From Flavobacteriaceae bacterium PS02337 (lineage in GTDB: Bacteria > Bacteroidota > Bacteroidia > Flavobacteriales > Flavobacteriaceae): a DNA stretch of 64,000 nt. A program made the position numbers and the translations under genes. Shown here one piece after another: positions 34,867 to 45,492 of the stretch (within the stretch, counting starts at the first letter, position 1; each line of letters starts with the position of its first letter). Location: positions 372,001 through 436,000 of the forward strand of contig JASCOE010000002.1 of NCBI GenBank assembly GCA_029959285.1, in the 5' to 3' direction. The notes under the pieces were generated by a model, which was not told the DNA's origin, ran no database searches, and saw nothing but the letters and a program-made list of their open reading frames with translations.

Positions 34867-35214
34867 TTATCTTATTTGCTGATTTAAACCAATTACATTT
34901 TTAGATTCTACGGCTTGAGGCGGAAATTTTTGCTTTTCATTGCGCCAAGATGAAATTTTTCCATCTTTACCGATATACATATAATCATATTTCCAATAAT
35001 ATGGCCCAGCAGCGCCAGAATCAGTAATGAACACTTGATCTGCATAAAGGAAAATTTCATTTTCCTGATCATCATGCAAAACTCTAATTGGAGGTCCCCA
35101 GGTTTTCATTAATTTTTGTTTGGATTGCCCAATCCAATTATCGTGAGATTTACTTGTACTGGAACAAGAGGCTTGCAAAATTAAAATTGCAACTAAAAGT
35201 AGAGTTTTCTTCAT
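34867..35214 (-). CDS. small lipoprotein of unknown function
   Basis: 115 residues from the ATG at 35214; a GTG two codons upstream is possible. The lipoprotein signal KKTLLLVAILILQASC ends at C17. The mature part (WIGQSKQKLMKTWGPPIRVLHDDQ, then YWKYDYMYIGKDGKISSW) resembles small outer-membrane assembly-type lipoproteins (SmpA/BamE-like), where WIGxxKxxLxxxWGPP is the common core. I make that link with low certainty. It has no neighbour on the same transcript. Confidence 0.7.
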   Translation of the reverse strand: MKKTLLLVAILILQASCSSTSKSHDNWIGQSKQKLMKTWGPPIRVLHDDQENEIFLYADQVFITDSGAAGPYYWKYDYMYIGKDGKISSWRNEKQKFPPQAVESKNVIGLNQQIR

Positions 35215-35422
35215 AAGCACTAGGCAGTTTTTTAAGTTTAGTAGTAAGCATATATAAATTTAACACAAATGTTTCAAATAAACATAATGATAGTTTAACA
35301 GAATATTAAATCCGATAAACTGTATAATATATACGACGAAATGCATTATTTAGATTTAAGTTACTTATTTAATTAAAATTAGAAGTAAAAAAAACTTTAG
35401 AAATTGAAAACTATTTACTTTG

Positions 35423-35430
35423 TATCTTTG
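35423..35430 (+). promoter_or_regulatory. -7 box TATCTTTG of trmD
   Basis: Full TAnnTTTG match 25 bp before the trmD ATG. A second, poorer TACTTTG lies just upstream. Confidence 0.75.
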
Positions 35431-35455
35431 CCAACAAGAACTCATTGAATAGAAA

Positions 35456-36136
35456 ATGCGAATTGATATTATTACACTTTTACCTGAATTATTAAGAAGT
35501 CCTTTTGAGGCTTCAATTATGAAACGTGCTATTGACAAAGGTTTGGTCGAAGTACATTTTCACAATCTTCGTGATTATAGCACCAACAGACAAAAAAGTG
35601 TTGATGATTATCCGTTTGGCGGTGGCGCAGGAATGGTGATGACGATACAGCCTATAGATGATTGTATTACGCATTTAAAAAGTCAGCGCCAATATGATGA
35701 AGTAATTTATATGTCACCAGACGGTGAAACTTTAAATCAGAAAATGGCAAATAAAATGTCGATGTATGAAAACATTATCATTTTATGTGGACATTATAAA
35801 GGTGTTGACCAAAGAGTTAGAGATCATTTTATTACGAAAGAAATTTCTATTGGTGATTATGTTTTATCAGGAGGAGAATTGGGTGCCATAGTTTTGTCTG
35901 ATGCCCTAATCCGATTAATTCCAGGTGTTTTAAGTGACGAAACCTCAGCATTGACAGATAGTTTTCAAGATAATTTACTTTCAGGACCTATATATACAAG
36001 ACCCGCAGATTATAAAGGTTGGAAAGTCCCAGAAGTTTTAACCAGCGGACATTTTGCGAAAATCGATAAATGGCGTGAAGATATGGCGTATGAACATACT
36101 AAGAATAGACGCCCAGATTTGCTTGAAGAAAATTAA
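35456..36136 (+). CDS. trmD: tRNA (guanine-N1)-methyltransferase TrmD
   Basis: Methylates G37 of tRNAs reading CNN codons, preventing +1 frameshifts; essential and cytoplasmic. 226 residues, complete. The family start [13 protein letters not shown], then [29 protein letters not shown] and the SPOUT knot [28 protein letters not shown] are all present. It lies before rplS as in many bacteria, but a 229-bp gap with its own promoter separates them here, so they are not strictly co-transcribed. Confidence 0.97.
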   Translation: MRIDIITLLPELLRSPFEASIMKRAIDKGLVEVHFHNLRDYSTNRQKSVDDYPFGGGAGMVMTIQPIDDCITHLKSQRQYDEVIYMSPDGETLNQKMANKMSMYENIIILCGHYKGVDQRVRDHFITKEISIGDYVLSGGELGAIVLSDALIRLIPGVLSDETSALTDSFQDNLLSGPIYTRPADYKGWKVPEVLTSGHFAKIDKWREDMAYEHTKNRRPDLLEEN

Positions 36137-36140
36137 TGAA

Positions 36141-36222
36141 TTTTCAGTCTCAATCTCAGTCTCAGTTTAATTTGAATTCATTTAATAAAAACTAAAAACT
36201 GCTACCGAAAACTGCGACTAAA
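36141..36222. repeat. decayed CTCAGT-type inverted repeat
   Basis: Tandem CAGTCT words at 36141-36168 face a degenerate reverse copy at 36194-36222 (AAAACTGCTACCGAAAACTG). It is a weaker relative of the repeat at 20642-20719. Confidence 0.5.
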
Positions 36223-36285
36223 AAGCTTTTTATCAACAAGTTAAAATAATTTACAATTTATAATTCATAATTTATAATTATTTTT

Positions 36286-36293
36286 TACATTTG
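36286..36293 (+). promoter_or_regulatory. -7 box TACATTTG of rplS with a long 5' leader
   Basis: Full TAnnTTTG match, 72 bp before the rplS ATG. Bases from about 36298 to 36365 form a 5' leader that is richer in G and C than its surroundings and could house an autoregulatory element. Confidence 0.65.
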
Positions 36294-36365
36294 CACCCGA
36301 ATTAGACTAACCTCTGGCGAAATCCGTGAATGTTGCTCTATTAAAAACAATAATATAAAATTATC

Positions 36366-36716
36366 ATGGCAGATTTATTAAAATTCGTTCAAGACGAATT
36401 CGTTGCTAGAAAAGATTTCCCTGAATTTGGAGCTGGAGATACTATCACAGTATTCTACGAAATTAAAGAGGGTGAAAAAACTAGAACTCAGTTTTTTAAA
36501 GGAGTTGTTATTCAAAGAAGAGGTTCTGGTAACACAGAAACTTTTACTATTCGTAAAATGTCTGGAGCTATTGGAGTTGAGCGTATCTTCCCAGTAAACT
36601 TACCAGCTTTACAAAAAATTGAAATCAACAAGAAAGGTGCTGTACGTAGAGCTAGAATTTTCTACTTCAGACAACTTACTGGTAAAAAAGCTAAGATTAA
36701 AGATAAAAGAAGATAA
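36366..36716 (+). CDS. rplS: 50S ribosomal protein L19
   Basis: Protein at the interface of the ribosomal subunits. 116 residues, normal length. The blocks FGAGDTITVFYEIKEGEKTRTQFFKGVVIQRRGSG, then TFTIRKMSGAIGVERIFPVNLPALQKIEI and a basic tail are the L19 pattern. Codon use is biased towards common codons, as expected for a ribosomal gene. It is transcribed from its own promoter and ends at a strong terminator. Confidence 0.97.
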   Translation: MADLLKFVQDEFVARKDFPEFGAGDTITVFYEIKEGEKTRTQFFKGVVIQRRGSGNTETFTIRKMSGAIGVERIFPVNLPALQKIEINKKGAVRRARIFYFRQLTGKKAKIKDKRR

Positions 36717-36737
36717 TCATTTATCAATCTGTTATAA

Positions 36738-36770
36738 AAAACTCGTTTCATATCGTTTGAAACGAGTTTT
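36738..36770 (+). terminator. intrinsic terminator of rplS
   Basis: A 13-bp perfect stem AAAACTCGTTTCA / TGAAACGAGTTTT with a 7-nt loop and T-run. Confidence 0.92.
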
Positions 36771-36914
36771 TTTTATGTTCTATTTTCAAGACTATCAAAA
36801 CTGTAATTTTTTAATACCAAAATCATCGATTTAGCAATATTATGAGTATGAAATAACAATCTGTTAATTTCATCTTTTCTCTGCAAAACTCAACCGTTTT
36901 CGTTGTGATTTTAT

Positions 36915-36922
36915 TATATTTG
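36915..36922 (+). promoter_or_regulatory. -7 box TATATTTG of icd
   Basis: Full TAnnTTTG match, about 75 bp before the ATG at 36997, leaving a leader of roughly 70 nt. Confidence 0.65.
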
Positions 36923-36984
36923 CTCCGCTCATTTTGAGCCAAATATATCTTTTACATCGTTAACTCCTGACGATACGATTATAA

Positions 36985-39216
<2,232 letters not shown>

Positions 39217-39246
39217 TTCAGAATACATTGTAATTCTAAATAAATA

Positions 39247-39277
39247 AAAAGGACAACTCATAAGGTTGTCCTTTTTT
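39247..39277 (+). terminator. intrinsic terminator of icd
   Basis: An 11-bp perfect stem AAAAGGACAAC / GTTGTCCTTTT with a 7-nt loop and T-run. Confidence 0.92.
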
Positions 39278-39357
39278 TGTCTTAACTTATGTTTAACAGT
39301 CGTTTCGTCATGATAATTAAGCAAGAATCGTTATCTATGTAAATCAAAATCAATGCA

Positions 39358-41739
39358 ATGATTACAAAAAATACCTGTACATTTTTTATTTTTATTTTAA
39401 CGATTTTCACCTCATTTGCACAGGACAAGTTTACTTTAAGCGGAACTATCAGCGACAGCAAAAACAACGAAACTCTTATTGGAGTTGCCATTTATATTCC
39501 ATCATTAAAAATTGGAACTACAACAAACGAATATGGTTTTTACTCTCTTTCGGCTCCAAAAGGAGAATATGAAGTCGAAATTAGTTATGTGGGTTATCAG
39601 ACCATTCAAAAAAATATTGTTTTAAATCAAAACACAAAAAGTAATTTTTCTATAAAAGAAGGCGGCGAAGAACTTGATGAAGTTATTATAACCGAAAATA
39701 AAGGAAAAATAAACGTCAAATCGCCCGAAATGAGCGTGAATAAACTCTCTATTTCAACCATAAAAAAAATGCCAGTTGTTTTAGGAGAAGTTGATGTTTT
39801 AAAATCTATTTTATTACTTCCAGGTGTTACCAACGCAGGCGAAGGCGCTTCTGGATTTAATGTTCGTGGAGGCGGTGCCGATCAAAACTTGATTCTTTTA
39901 GACGAAGCTACTATATTTAATTCCTCTCACGTTTTTGGTTTCTTTTCTGTTTTTAATCCAGACGCTATTAAAGATTTAAAATTATATAAAGGCGGAATTC
40001 CAGCGCGTTACGGCGGAAGAGCTTCTTCTGTTTTGGATATTTACCAAAAAGACGGTAGCAGTAAAGATTTTCATATGAATGGCGGAATCGGATTAATTTC
40101 TAGCCGTTTACTTGCAGAAGGTCCGATTGTAAAAGACAAAGGTTCGTTTTTAATTGGCGGACGCGCTTCTTACGCACATTTATTTTTAAAACTTTCCCCT
40201 GACGACAAAGACAATGCTGCTTATTTTTATGATTTAAATACCAAATTAAGCTATAAACTAAACGATAACAACAGTTTATACTTGTCTGGCTATTTCGGAC
40301 GCGATGTTTTTAGATTGAATAAAAGTTTTACCAATACGTACGGAAATTCAATTTTAAATTTGAGATGGAATCATTTGTATTCTGATAAATTATTTTCAAA
40401 TCTCTCTTTAATTTACAGCGATTATTATTACGGTTTAGATCTTGATTATGTTGGTTTTAAATGGGATTCTGGAATTAAAAACTACAACATTAAATACGAT
40501 TTCAAACATTATCTTTCGGATAAATTGAAACTGAATTATGGAATAAATGGAACTTATTATGAATTTAACCCTGGAACTGTAAAACCTACAGGAACAGATT
40601 CTGGAATAAATCCGGATCAATTGGACAAGAAATATGCTTTTGAACCTTCTGTTTATTTGGATGCAGAAAGTCAGCTTTCTAAAAAAATTACAATTGCTTA
40701 CGGATTGCGTTACAGTCTTTTTTATCGGTTAGGCGCTTCAACAATTAATTATTACGATAATAATCAAGCCGTAGTTTTTAATGATCAAATGCAGATTTAC
40801 GAAAAAGGAACACCAACCTCAACGCGATATTTCGGCAAGAATAAAGTCATTCAAAGTTATGATAATCTAGAACCAAGATTTTCTATTTCTTATCAATTAA
40901 ATGAAGATCAAGCTTTAAAAGCAAGTTATAATAGAATGACGCAATATCTCCAGTTAATTTCTAATACTTCTTCTCCTACTCCACTAGATGTTTGGATGCC
41001 GAGCGATAATTACATAAAACCTCAACTTGCAGATCAGGTTGCGGTAGGTTATTTTAGAAATATTAAAAACGCTGCTTATTCTTTGGAAGTAGAAACGTAT
41101 TATAAAGAAATTCAAAATAGATTGGATTACATTGACGGTGCCGATTTAATTGCCAATAATGCGATCGAACAAGTCATTTTGAATGGGAAAATGAGATCGT
41201 ATGGTTTAGAAATTATGGTGAAGAAAAACAAAGGTAAATTTAACGGATGGATTGCTTATACTTTATCTAAATCTGAACAGCAAACACCAGGAAGAACAAC
41301 CGAAGAAACAGGAATTAACGACGGAAAATGGTACGCTTCTGCTTATGACAAAACGCATAATTTAGCCATTACATCTGCGTATAATTTAAACGAAAAATGG
41401 TCTTTTGGTGCTAACTTTGCCTTACAATCGGGACAGCCCGTAACATATCCGAATGGACAATATGAATATTTAGGAATTACAGTTCCAAGTTACGGTTTAC
41501 GAAATGAAAATCGATTGCCAGCTTATCATCATTTAGATATTTCTGCCACTTTAACGCCTCGAAAAAACAAAGACAGAAATTGGAAAGGAGAATGGGTTTT
41601 CAGCATTTATAATCTTTACAATCGTATGAATGCGGCGTCAATAAATTTTCGTCAGAATGTTGATACTGGCGTAAATGAAGCGGTTCAATTATCCATTTTT
41701 GGAGTTGTTCCAGCAGTAAGTTATAATTTCAAATTCTAA
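39358..41739 (+). CDS. TonB-dependent receptor with carboxypeptidase-like N-terminal domain
   Basis: A 793-residue outer-membrane transporter. After the signal peptide (FFIFILTIFTSFAQ) comes a carboxypeptidase D regulatory-like domain at about 22-105 (LSGTISDSKNNETLIGVAIYIPSL). The plug follows at about 115-230 (MPVVLGEVDVLKSILLLPGV, then SGFNVRGGGADQNLILLDEA). The 22-strand barrel runs to the aromatic C-terminus SYNFKF. The SusC hallmark set is absent, so it is not a glycan importer of that class. It heads a three-gene operon with a DUF4249 lipoprotein (3-bp gap) and a GyrI-like gene (3-bp gap). Confidence 0.93.
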   Translation: MITKNTCTFFIFILTIFTSFAQDKFTLSGTISDSKNNETLIGVAIYIPSLKIGTTTNEYGFYSLSAPKGEYEVEISYVGYQTIQKNIVLNQNTKSNFSIKEGGEELDEVIITENKGKINVKSPEMSVNKLSISTIKKMPVVLGEVDVLKSILLLPGVTNAGEGASGFNVRGGGADQNLILLDEATIFNSSHVFGFFSVFNPDAIKDLKLYKGGIPARYGGRASSVLDIYQKDGSSKDFHMNGGIGLISSRLLAEGPIVKDKGSFLIGGRASYAHLFLKLSPDDKDNAAYFYDLNTKLSYKLNDNNSLYLSGYFGRDVFRLNKSFTNTYGNSILNLRWNHLYSDKLFSNLSLIYSDYYYGLDLDYVGFKWDSGIKNYNIKYDFKHYLSDKLKLNYGINGTYYEFNPGTVKPTGTDSGINPDQLDKKYAFEPSVYLDAESQLSKKITIAYGLRYSLFYRLGASTINYYDNNQAVVFNDQMQIYEKGTPTSTRYFGKNKVIQSYDNLEPRFSISYQLNEDQALKASYNRMTQYLQLISNTSSPTPLDVWMPSDNYIKPQLADQVAVGYFRNIKNAAYSLEVETYYKEIQNRLDYIDGADLIANNAIEQVILNGKMRSYGLEIMVKKNKGKFNGWIAYTLSKSEQQTPGRTTEETGINDGKWYASAYDKTHNLAITSAYNLNEKWSFGANFALQSGQPVTYPNGQYEYLGITVPSYGLRNENRLPAYHHLDISATLTPRKNKDRNWKGEWVFSIYNLYNRMNAASINFRQNVDTGVNEAVQLSIFGVVPAVSYNFKF

Positions 41740-41742
41740 AAA

Positions 41743-42591
41743 ATGAAGCTAGAAACTAAAAATATAGGTATGAGAAAATTAGTTTTTTTAATCGCATTTT
41801 TTGCTTCCATTTTCTTTACAAGCTGCGAAGATGTTGTGGATGTGGAATTAGATACAGCTTCTCCAAAATTAGTTATTGAAGCTTCTATAAATTGGGAAAA
41901 AGGCACAAATGGAAGACAGCAAATAATAAAATTATCGACAACAACTGGTTATTTTGACCAAGTAATTCCGATAGTTTCTGGAGCTGTGATTTCCATCAAA
42001 AACAGTAAAAATCAAAAATTTAATTTCATAGAATTTAATAAAACTGGACGTTATATCTGCAACGATTTTAGACCTGCAATTAACGAACAATATACTTTGA
42101 CTGTTGTTAGCGGAGGAAATACGTATACGGCAACCGAAACCTTAAAATCGGTTACGCCTATAACTAGAATTGAACAAAAGAACAATGGCGGTTTTACAGG
42201 AAAAGATATCGAAGTAAGAGCGTATTATACAGACCCTGCCGAAGAGGAAAACTATTATCTGTTTAAATATGTTTACTCTAATAAAGTAACTTCTATTTAT
42301 TATGCATCTGAAGATAAATTTTATCAAGGAAATGAATTTTACAGCATTACCGATGATGAAGATTTAAAAGTTGGAGATGAAATTGAAGTTACGCATTACG
42401 GAATTTCTAAACAATATTTCAACTATATGAATATTCTGGTAAGTATTGCCGGATCTAACGTTGGCGGACCATTTCAGTCGCCGCCCGCAACCGTAAAAGG
42501 AAATATTATAAACACCAAAGATAAGAGTAATTATCCTTTAGGGTATTTTTCTTTAAGTGAATCTGATACTCAAAAATATAAAATTGAATAA
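41743..42591 (+). CDS. DUF4249 family lipoprotein
   Basis: 282 residues. The lipoprotein signal (VFLIAFFASIFFTSC) ends at C28. The mature part opens DVVDVELDTASPKLVIEASINWE, the DUF4249 hallmark, and continues with beta-sandwich repeats. The family is tied to TonB receptors of this type and is thought to be a surface partner that helps capture the ligand, though its role is not proven. The start at 41743 is 3 bp after the receptor stop; an internal ATG 27 bp on would remove nine residues and is less favoured by spacing. Confidence 0.88.
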   Translation: MKLETKNIGMRKLVFLIAFFASIFFTSCEDVVDVELDTASPKLVIEASINWEKGTNGRQQIIKLSTTTGYFDQVIPIVSGAVISIKNSKNQKFNFIEFNKTGRYICNDFRPAINEQYTLTVVSGGNTYTATETLKSVTPITRIEQKNNGGFTGKDIEVRAYYTDPAEEENYYLFKYVYSNKVTSIYYASEDKFYQGNEFYSITDDEDLKVGDEIEVTHYGISKQYFNYMNILVSIAGSNVGGPFQSPPATVKGNIINTKDKSNYPLGYFSLSESDTQKYKIE

Positions 42592-42594
42592 TTT

Positions 42595-43077
42595 ATGCAG
42601 CCTCTAATCAAAACTTTAACCGAAAAAAAACTTGTTGGTCAGTTTATCGAAATGTCTTTTATCGAAAATAAAACTTTCCAGTTATGGAGCGGTTTTATGC
42701 CAAAAAAGAAAGAAATCAAAAATGTAGTTAATGCTAATTTATATTCTTTAGAAGTTTATCCACATCATTATTTTGATCATTTTGATCCTAAAAATGAGTT
42801 TCAAAAATGGGCAACCGTAGAAGTTTCAGATTATGATGATGTTCCTTCAGAAATGAAAACTTTAATTGTTCCGAATGGTTTATATGCTGTTTTTCTTCAC
42901 CTTGGACCTGCAACTGAAGCGCACAAAACTTATAATTATATTTTTGCAGAATGGCTTCCAAATTCAGAATATGTGGTAGACGAAAGGCCGCATTTTGCAG
43001 TTATGAATGAAAGATATAAAAAAGACGATCCAACTTCTGAAGAAGAAATCTGGATTCCGATAAAAAATAGAGCTTAA
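42595..43077 (+). CDS. GyrI-like effector-binding domain protein
   Basis: 160 residues, a single GyrI/AraC-effector-binding fold without a DNA-binding domain. Features are LVGQFIEMSFIENKTFQLWSGFMPK, EVYPHHYF, PNGLYAVFLHLGPA and YIFAEWLPNSEYVVDERPHFAVM, with a conserved Glu (EEEIWIPI) at the end. Such stand-alone proteins bind small hydrophobic ligands or gyrase inhibitors. It is the third gene of the receptor operon, so its ligand may be the compound imported by the receptor (inference). Confidence 0.85.
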   Translation: MQPLIKTLTEKKLVGQFIEMSFIENKTFQLWSGFMPKKKEIKNVVNANLYSLEVYPHHYFDHFDPKNEFQKWATVEVSDYDDVPSEMKTLIVPNGLYAVFLHLGPATEAHKTYNYIFAEWLPNSEYVVDERPHFAVMNERYKKDDPTSEEEIWIPIKNRA

Positions 43078-43120
43078 TTATTAAAAAGTAGTTATTTTCT
43101 TTCATTTAAAATAACTGAGT

Positions 43121-43128
43121 TACATTTG
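43121..43128 (+). promoter_or_regulatory. -7 box TACATTTG of the SUKH gene
   Basis: Full TAnnTTTG match, 28 bp before the ATG at 43157. Confidence 0.65.
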
Positions 43129-43156
43129 TAAATTAATTATTAAAAATCAATTGAAA

Positions 43157-43579
43157 ATGATAACAAGTAACAATCCTAAATTAACAATAGAAGACATAAA
43201 TCTTTTTGAAATAAATCATAGTATATTATTTCCAATTGAGTATAAAAATTTTTTATTAAATTATAATGGAGGCACTCCTAATTTATCTCTTTTTAAGATT
43301 ATAGGAAATGAAGAAAATTATGAAAATGTTTTAAATAAATTTTATGGCATTGGTGTCGGATCTCTTTCACTAGAAAATATATTGGATTATCTTGATGATC
43401 TTGTTGAAATTGGTTTTCTCCCAATTGCAAATGACCCAGGAGGAAATCAGATATGCATTGGAATTAGTGAAGAAAATTATGGGAAAATTTATTTTTGGGA
43501 ACATGAAATGGAAATTGAACTAGAAAACTTATTATTTGTTTCAAATAGTTTCCAAGAGTTATTAGAAAATTTACACTAA
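43157..43579 (+). CDS. SUKH/SMI1-KNR4 family protein
   Basis: 140 residues from the ATG at 43157. The SUKH core is visible: an N-terminal LTIEDINLFEINHSILFPIEYKNFLLNYNGG, then the PIANDPGGNQICIGI block and YFWEHEME. SUKH proteins are most often immunity proteins against polymorphic nuclease toxins, and stand-alone copies are common in Bacteroidota. No toxin or secretion gene lies near, so here it is an orphan. It has its own promoter and differs in codon use only slightly (very AT-rich) from its neighbours. Confidence 0.85.
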   Translation: MITSNNPKLTIEDINLFEINHSILFPIEYKNFLLNYNGGTPNLSLFKIIGNEENYENVLNKFYGIGVGSLSLENILDYLDDLVEIGFLPIANDPGGNQICIGISEENYGKIYFWEHEMEIELENLLFVSNSFQELLENLH

Positions 43580-43601
43580 TAAATTTAAGATATAATCATA
43601 T

Positions 43602-44048
43602 ATGATAATCGAAACTTTAAAAATACTTTTTAATCGAGATTTAGAAAGACTAAAATTTGAAATCGAATCGTACGAATTCGAAAAACAAATTTGGGTTGTA
43701 GATAAAAACATCTCCAATTCTGCAGGAAATCTTTGTCTTCATTTAATTGGAAATCTGAATACTTACCTTGGAGCAGAAATTGCAAAAACAGGTTATGTAC
43801 GCGATCGTCCTTTAGAATTTTCATTAAAAGACATTCCTCAATCTGAATTAATTTCAAAAATAGAAAATACAATTTTAGTGGTAAATAATGCACTAGATTC
43901 TTTATCCGAAGAAGATTTAAAAAAGACGTATCCGCAAATTGTTTTTGAAAAAGAAATGACAACCGGATTTTTCTTAGTTCATCTTGCCACTTATTTAGGT
44001 TATCATTTAGGACAAATTAATTACCACAGAAGATTATTAGATTTCTGA
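43602..44048 (+). CDS. DinB/DUF1572-like protein
   Basis: 148 residues. It shows the four-helix-bundle DinB pattern with a metal-binding His set: an N-terminal LCLHLIGNL, and HLATYLGYHLGQINYHRR near the end. DinB-fold proteins often use glutathione, bacillithiol or mycothiol as thiol partners; in Bacteroidota bacillithiol is one candidate, but no substrate is shown. It starts 22 bp after the SUKH gene and may be co-transcribed with it. Confidence 0.88.
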   Translation: MIIETLKILFNRDLERLKFEIESYEFEKQIWVVDKNISNSAGNLCLHLIGNLNTYLGAEIAKTGYVRDRPLEFSLKDIPQSELISKIENTILVVNNALDSLSEEDLKKTYPQIVFEKEMTTGFFLVHLATYLGYHLGQINYHRRLLDF

Positions 44049-44062
44049 TTTTAGATTTTTTC

Positions 44063-44120
44063 TGCCACAGATTTCACAGATTAAAAAGATTAATCATTTC
44101 AATCCTTTTAATCTGTGGCA
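44063..44120. repeat. palindromic element TGCCACAGAT..ATCTGTGGCA
   Basis: A perfect 10-bp outer stem (44063-44072 with 44111-44120) encloses a second, alternative pairing (CAGATTAAAAAGATT against a near-complement with one G-T). A-rich sequence follows. It ends the DinB transcript and also matches a frequent flavobacterial intergenic motif. Confidence 0.7.
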
Positions 44121-44148
44121 AAAAATTAAAATCTAAAATCCTAACCCG

Positions 44149-44156
44149 TATCTTTG
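44149..44156 (+). promoter_or_regulatory. -7 box TATCTTTG of the TPK gene
   Basis: Full TAnnTTTG match, 22 bp before the ATG at 44179. Confidence 0.75.
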
Positions 44157-44178
44157 CTTCACATTCAAAAAAACTCAA

Positions 44179-44841
44179 ATGTCATCACACCATATAGTTC
44201 GCGACGATCAGGAACCTGCTTTAATAATTGCAAACGGCGCTGCCTGCGATCCTGAATTGTTAGGGCAATTGTTAGAATGGTCTCCGCTAGTAGTCGTTTT
44301 AGATTCTGCTATAGAAAGAGTAATTGAATTGGGCATAAAAGTCGATGTTCTTTTAGGTGATTTTGACCATGGTTTTGATCCAGAAATCTACAAAACATCG
44401 CAATTTCCTATTGAAATTGTACATACTCCAGATCAAGATAAAACCGATTTAGAAAAAGCTTTTGATTATTTAATTGAAAGAAAAATTCCTGCCGTAAACG
44501 TCGTTTGGGCAACTGGAAGACGCGCCGATCATACTATTACAAATTTGACCAATATTGTTCGTTATCGCAATTTGCTTAAAATAGTTATTCTAGACGATCA
44601 TTCTAAAATATTTCTTTTGCCGACAAAATTTGAAAAATGGTATACGGCAAAAACGCCAATTTCATTGATTCCGATTGGAGTTGTAAATGGTATTTTTTCG
44701 AATAATTTAAAATACGAATTAAACGATGATACGCTTACAATGGGTTATAGAACCGGCAGCAGCAATTCTGTCGAAAAAGATGGCATTGTAACTATTACAC
44801 ATCATGAAGGTGATTTGCTTTTAATGGAATGTTTTGATTAA
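44179..44841 (+). CDS. thiamine pyrophosphokinase
   Basis: Transfers pyrophosphate from ATP to thiamine, making the cofactor thiamine diphosphate. 220 residues, usual size. The catalytic N-terminal domain has LIIANGAACD, VVVLDSAIERVIELGIKVDVLLGDFDHG and HTPDQDKTDLEKAFDYL. The thiamine-binding C-terminal domain has GRRADHTITNLTNIVRYRN and GYRTGSSNSVEKDGIVTITHHEGDLLL. It stands alone with its own promoter. No thi operon is nearby, so it probably serves the salvage pathway. Confidence 0.94.
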   Translation: MSSHHIVRDDQEPALIIANGAACDPELLGQLLEWSPLVVVLDSAIERVIELGIKVDVLLGDFDHGFDPEIYKTSQFPIEIVHTPDQDKTDLEKAFDYLIERKIPAVNVVWATGRRADHTITNLTNIVRYRNLLKIVILDDHSKIFLLPTKFEKWYTAKTPISLIPIGVVNGIFSNNLKYELNDDTLTMGYRTGSSNSVEKDGIVTITHHEGDLLLMECFD

Positions 44842-44925
44842 ATCATTCTACAGTAGGCTTAATTTTATTCAAACTCAATGGAATAAATAAAATGTTAATA
44901 GAATTTGCTTAAAACCTAATTGAAA

Positions 44926-45273
44926 ATGAGCAAAAAGTTCAATAAAATTAAATATGCTCCTATTCTAATATTAATAGGCGTAGTAATCTTTTCGTTTGTA
45001 AATACATATTTTAAATCAAGAAAAGTACATTTTGAAAAATACGATTTTGTCATAACCAAAATTATTAACACTCCAACTGGCAGCGCTATCCCATTCAAAA
45101 ACAATATTAAAATGGATATGTGGCAATATAATTTTTATCCCAAAAACATTATCTATATAGGTGATTCCGTCCATAAAGGATCAGAAGAAAAAAATTTATA
45201 TATTTTCCGAAGAAACGAAACTGAAAAATTTATTTTAATTGACAGTATTCAGCCTACAGGAATGTATTTCTGA
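44926..45273 (+). CDS. small membrane-anchored protein of unknown function
   Basis: 115 residues from the ATG at 44926. One N-terminal membrane helix (YAPILILIGVVIFSFVNTYF) is followed by a soluble domain of about 85 residues with alternating polar and aromatic positions and a YIGDSVHKGSEEKNLYIF loop. There is no lipobox. It resembles no family I recognise. It lies between thiamine pyrophosphokinase and the GCTCCAGCGGAGC repeat region. Confidence 0.6.
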   Translation: MSKKFNKIKYAPILILIGVVIFSFVNTYFKSRKVHFEKYDFVITKIINTPTGSAIPFKNNIKMDMWQYNFYPKNIIYIGDSVHKGSEEKNLYIFRRNETEKFILIDSIQPTGMYF

Positions 45274-45296
45274 AATTATAAACACTAAATAAAATA

Positions 45297-45445
45297 GTCC
45301 CAGCGGGACGAAATCTTTATAGATTAAAATGTTATGATTTAATCAAAGCTCCAGCGGAGCGACATATATTTGTATGTGTCGCTCCGCTGGAGCTTTTTCT
45401 TTAATGACAAATTAATTCGCTATAAATATTACGCTCCGCTGGAGC
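45297..45445. repeat. GCTCCAGCGGAGC palindrome cluster
   Basis: A 20-bp perfect stem (arms at 45345-45364 and 45377-45396, 12-nt loop) is built on GCTCCAGCGGAGCGACA. A further GCTCCGCTGGAGC copy lies at 45433-45445, and a TCCCAGCGGGA variant at 45298-45308. The GC-rich words stand out in AT-rich DNA. A T-run after the main stem lets it act as a terminator. The same words recur in many flavobacterial genomes as I remember them. Confidence 0.75.
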
Positions 45446-45467
45446 ATTCATTAAAAAAAGGAATACC

Positions 45468-45475
45468 TATCTTTG
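45468..45475 (+). promoter_or_regulatory. -7 box TATCTTTG of rlmF
   Basis: Full TAnnTTTG match, 17 bp before the ATG at 45493, and supporting that start. Confidence 0.75.
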
Positions 45476-45492
45476 CACAGAAATCAAGAAAA

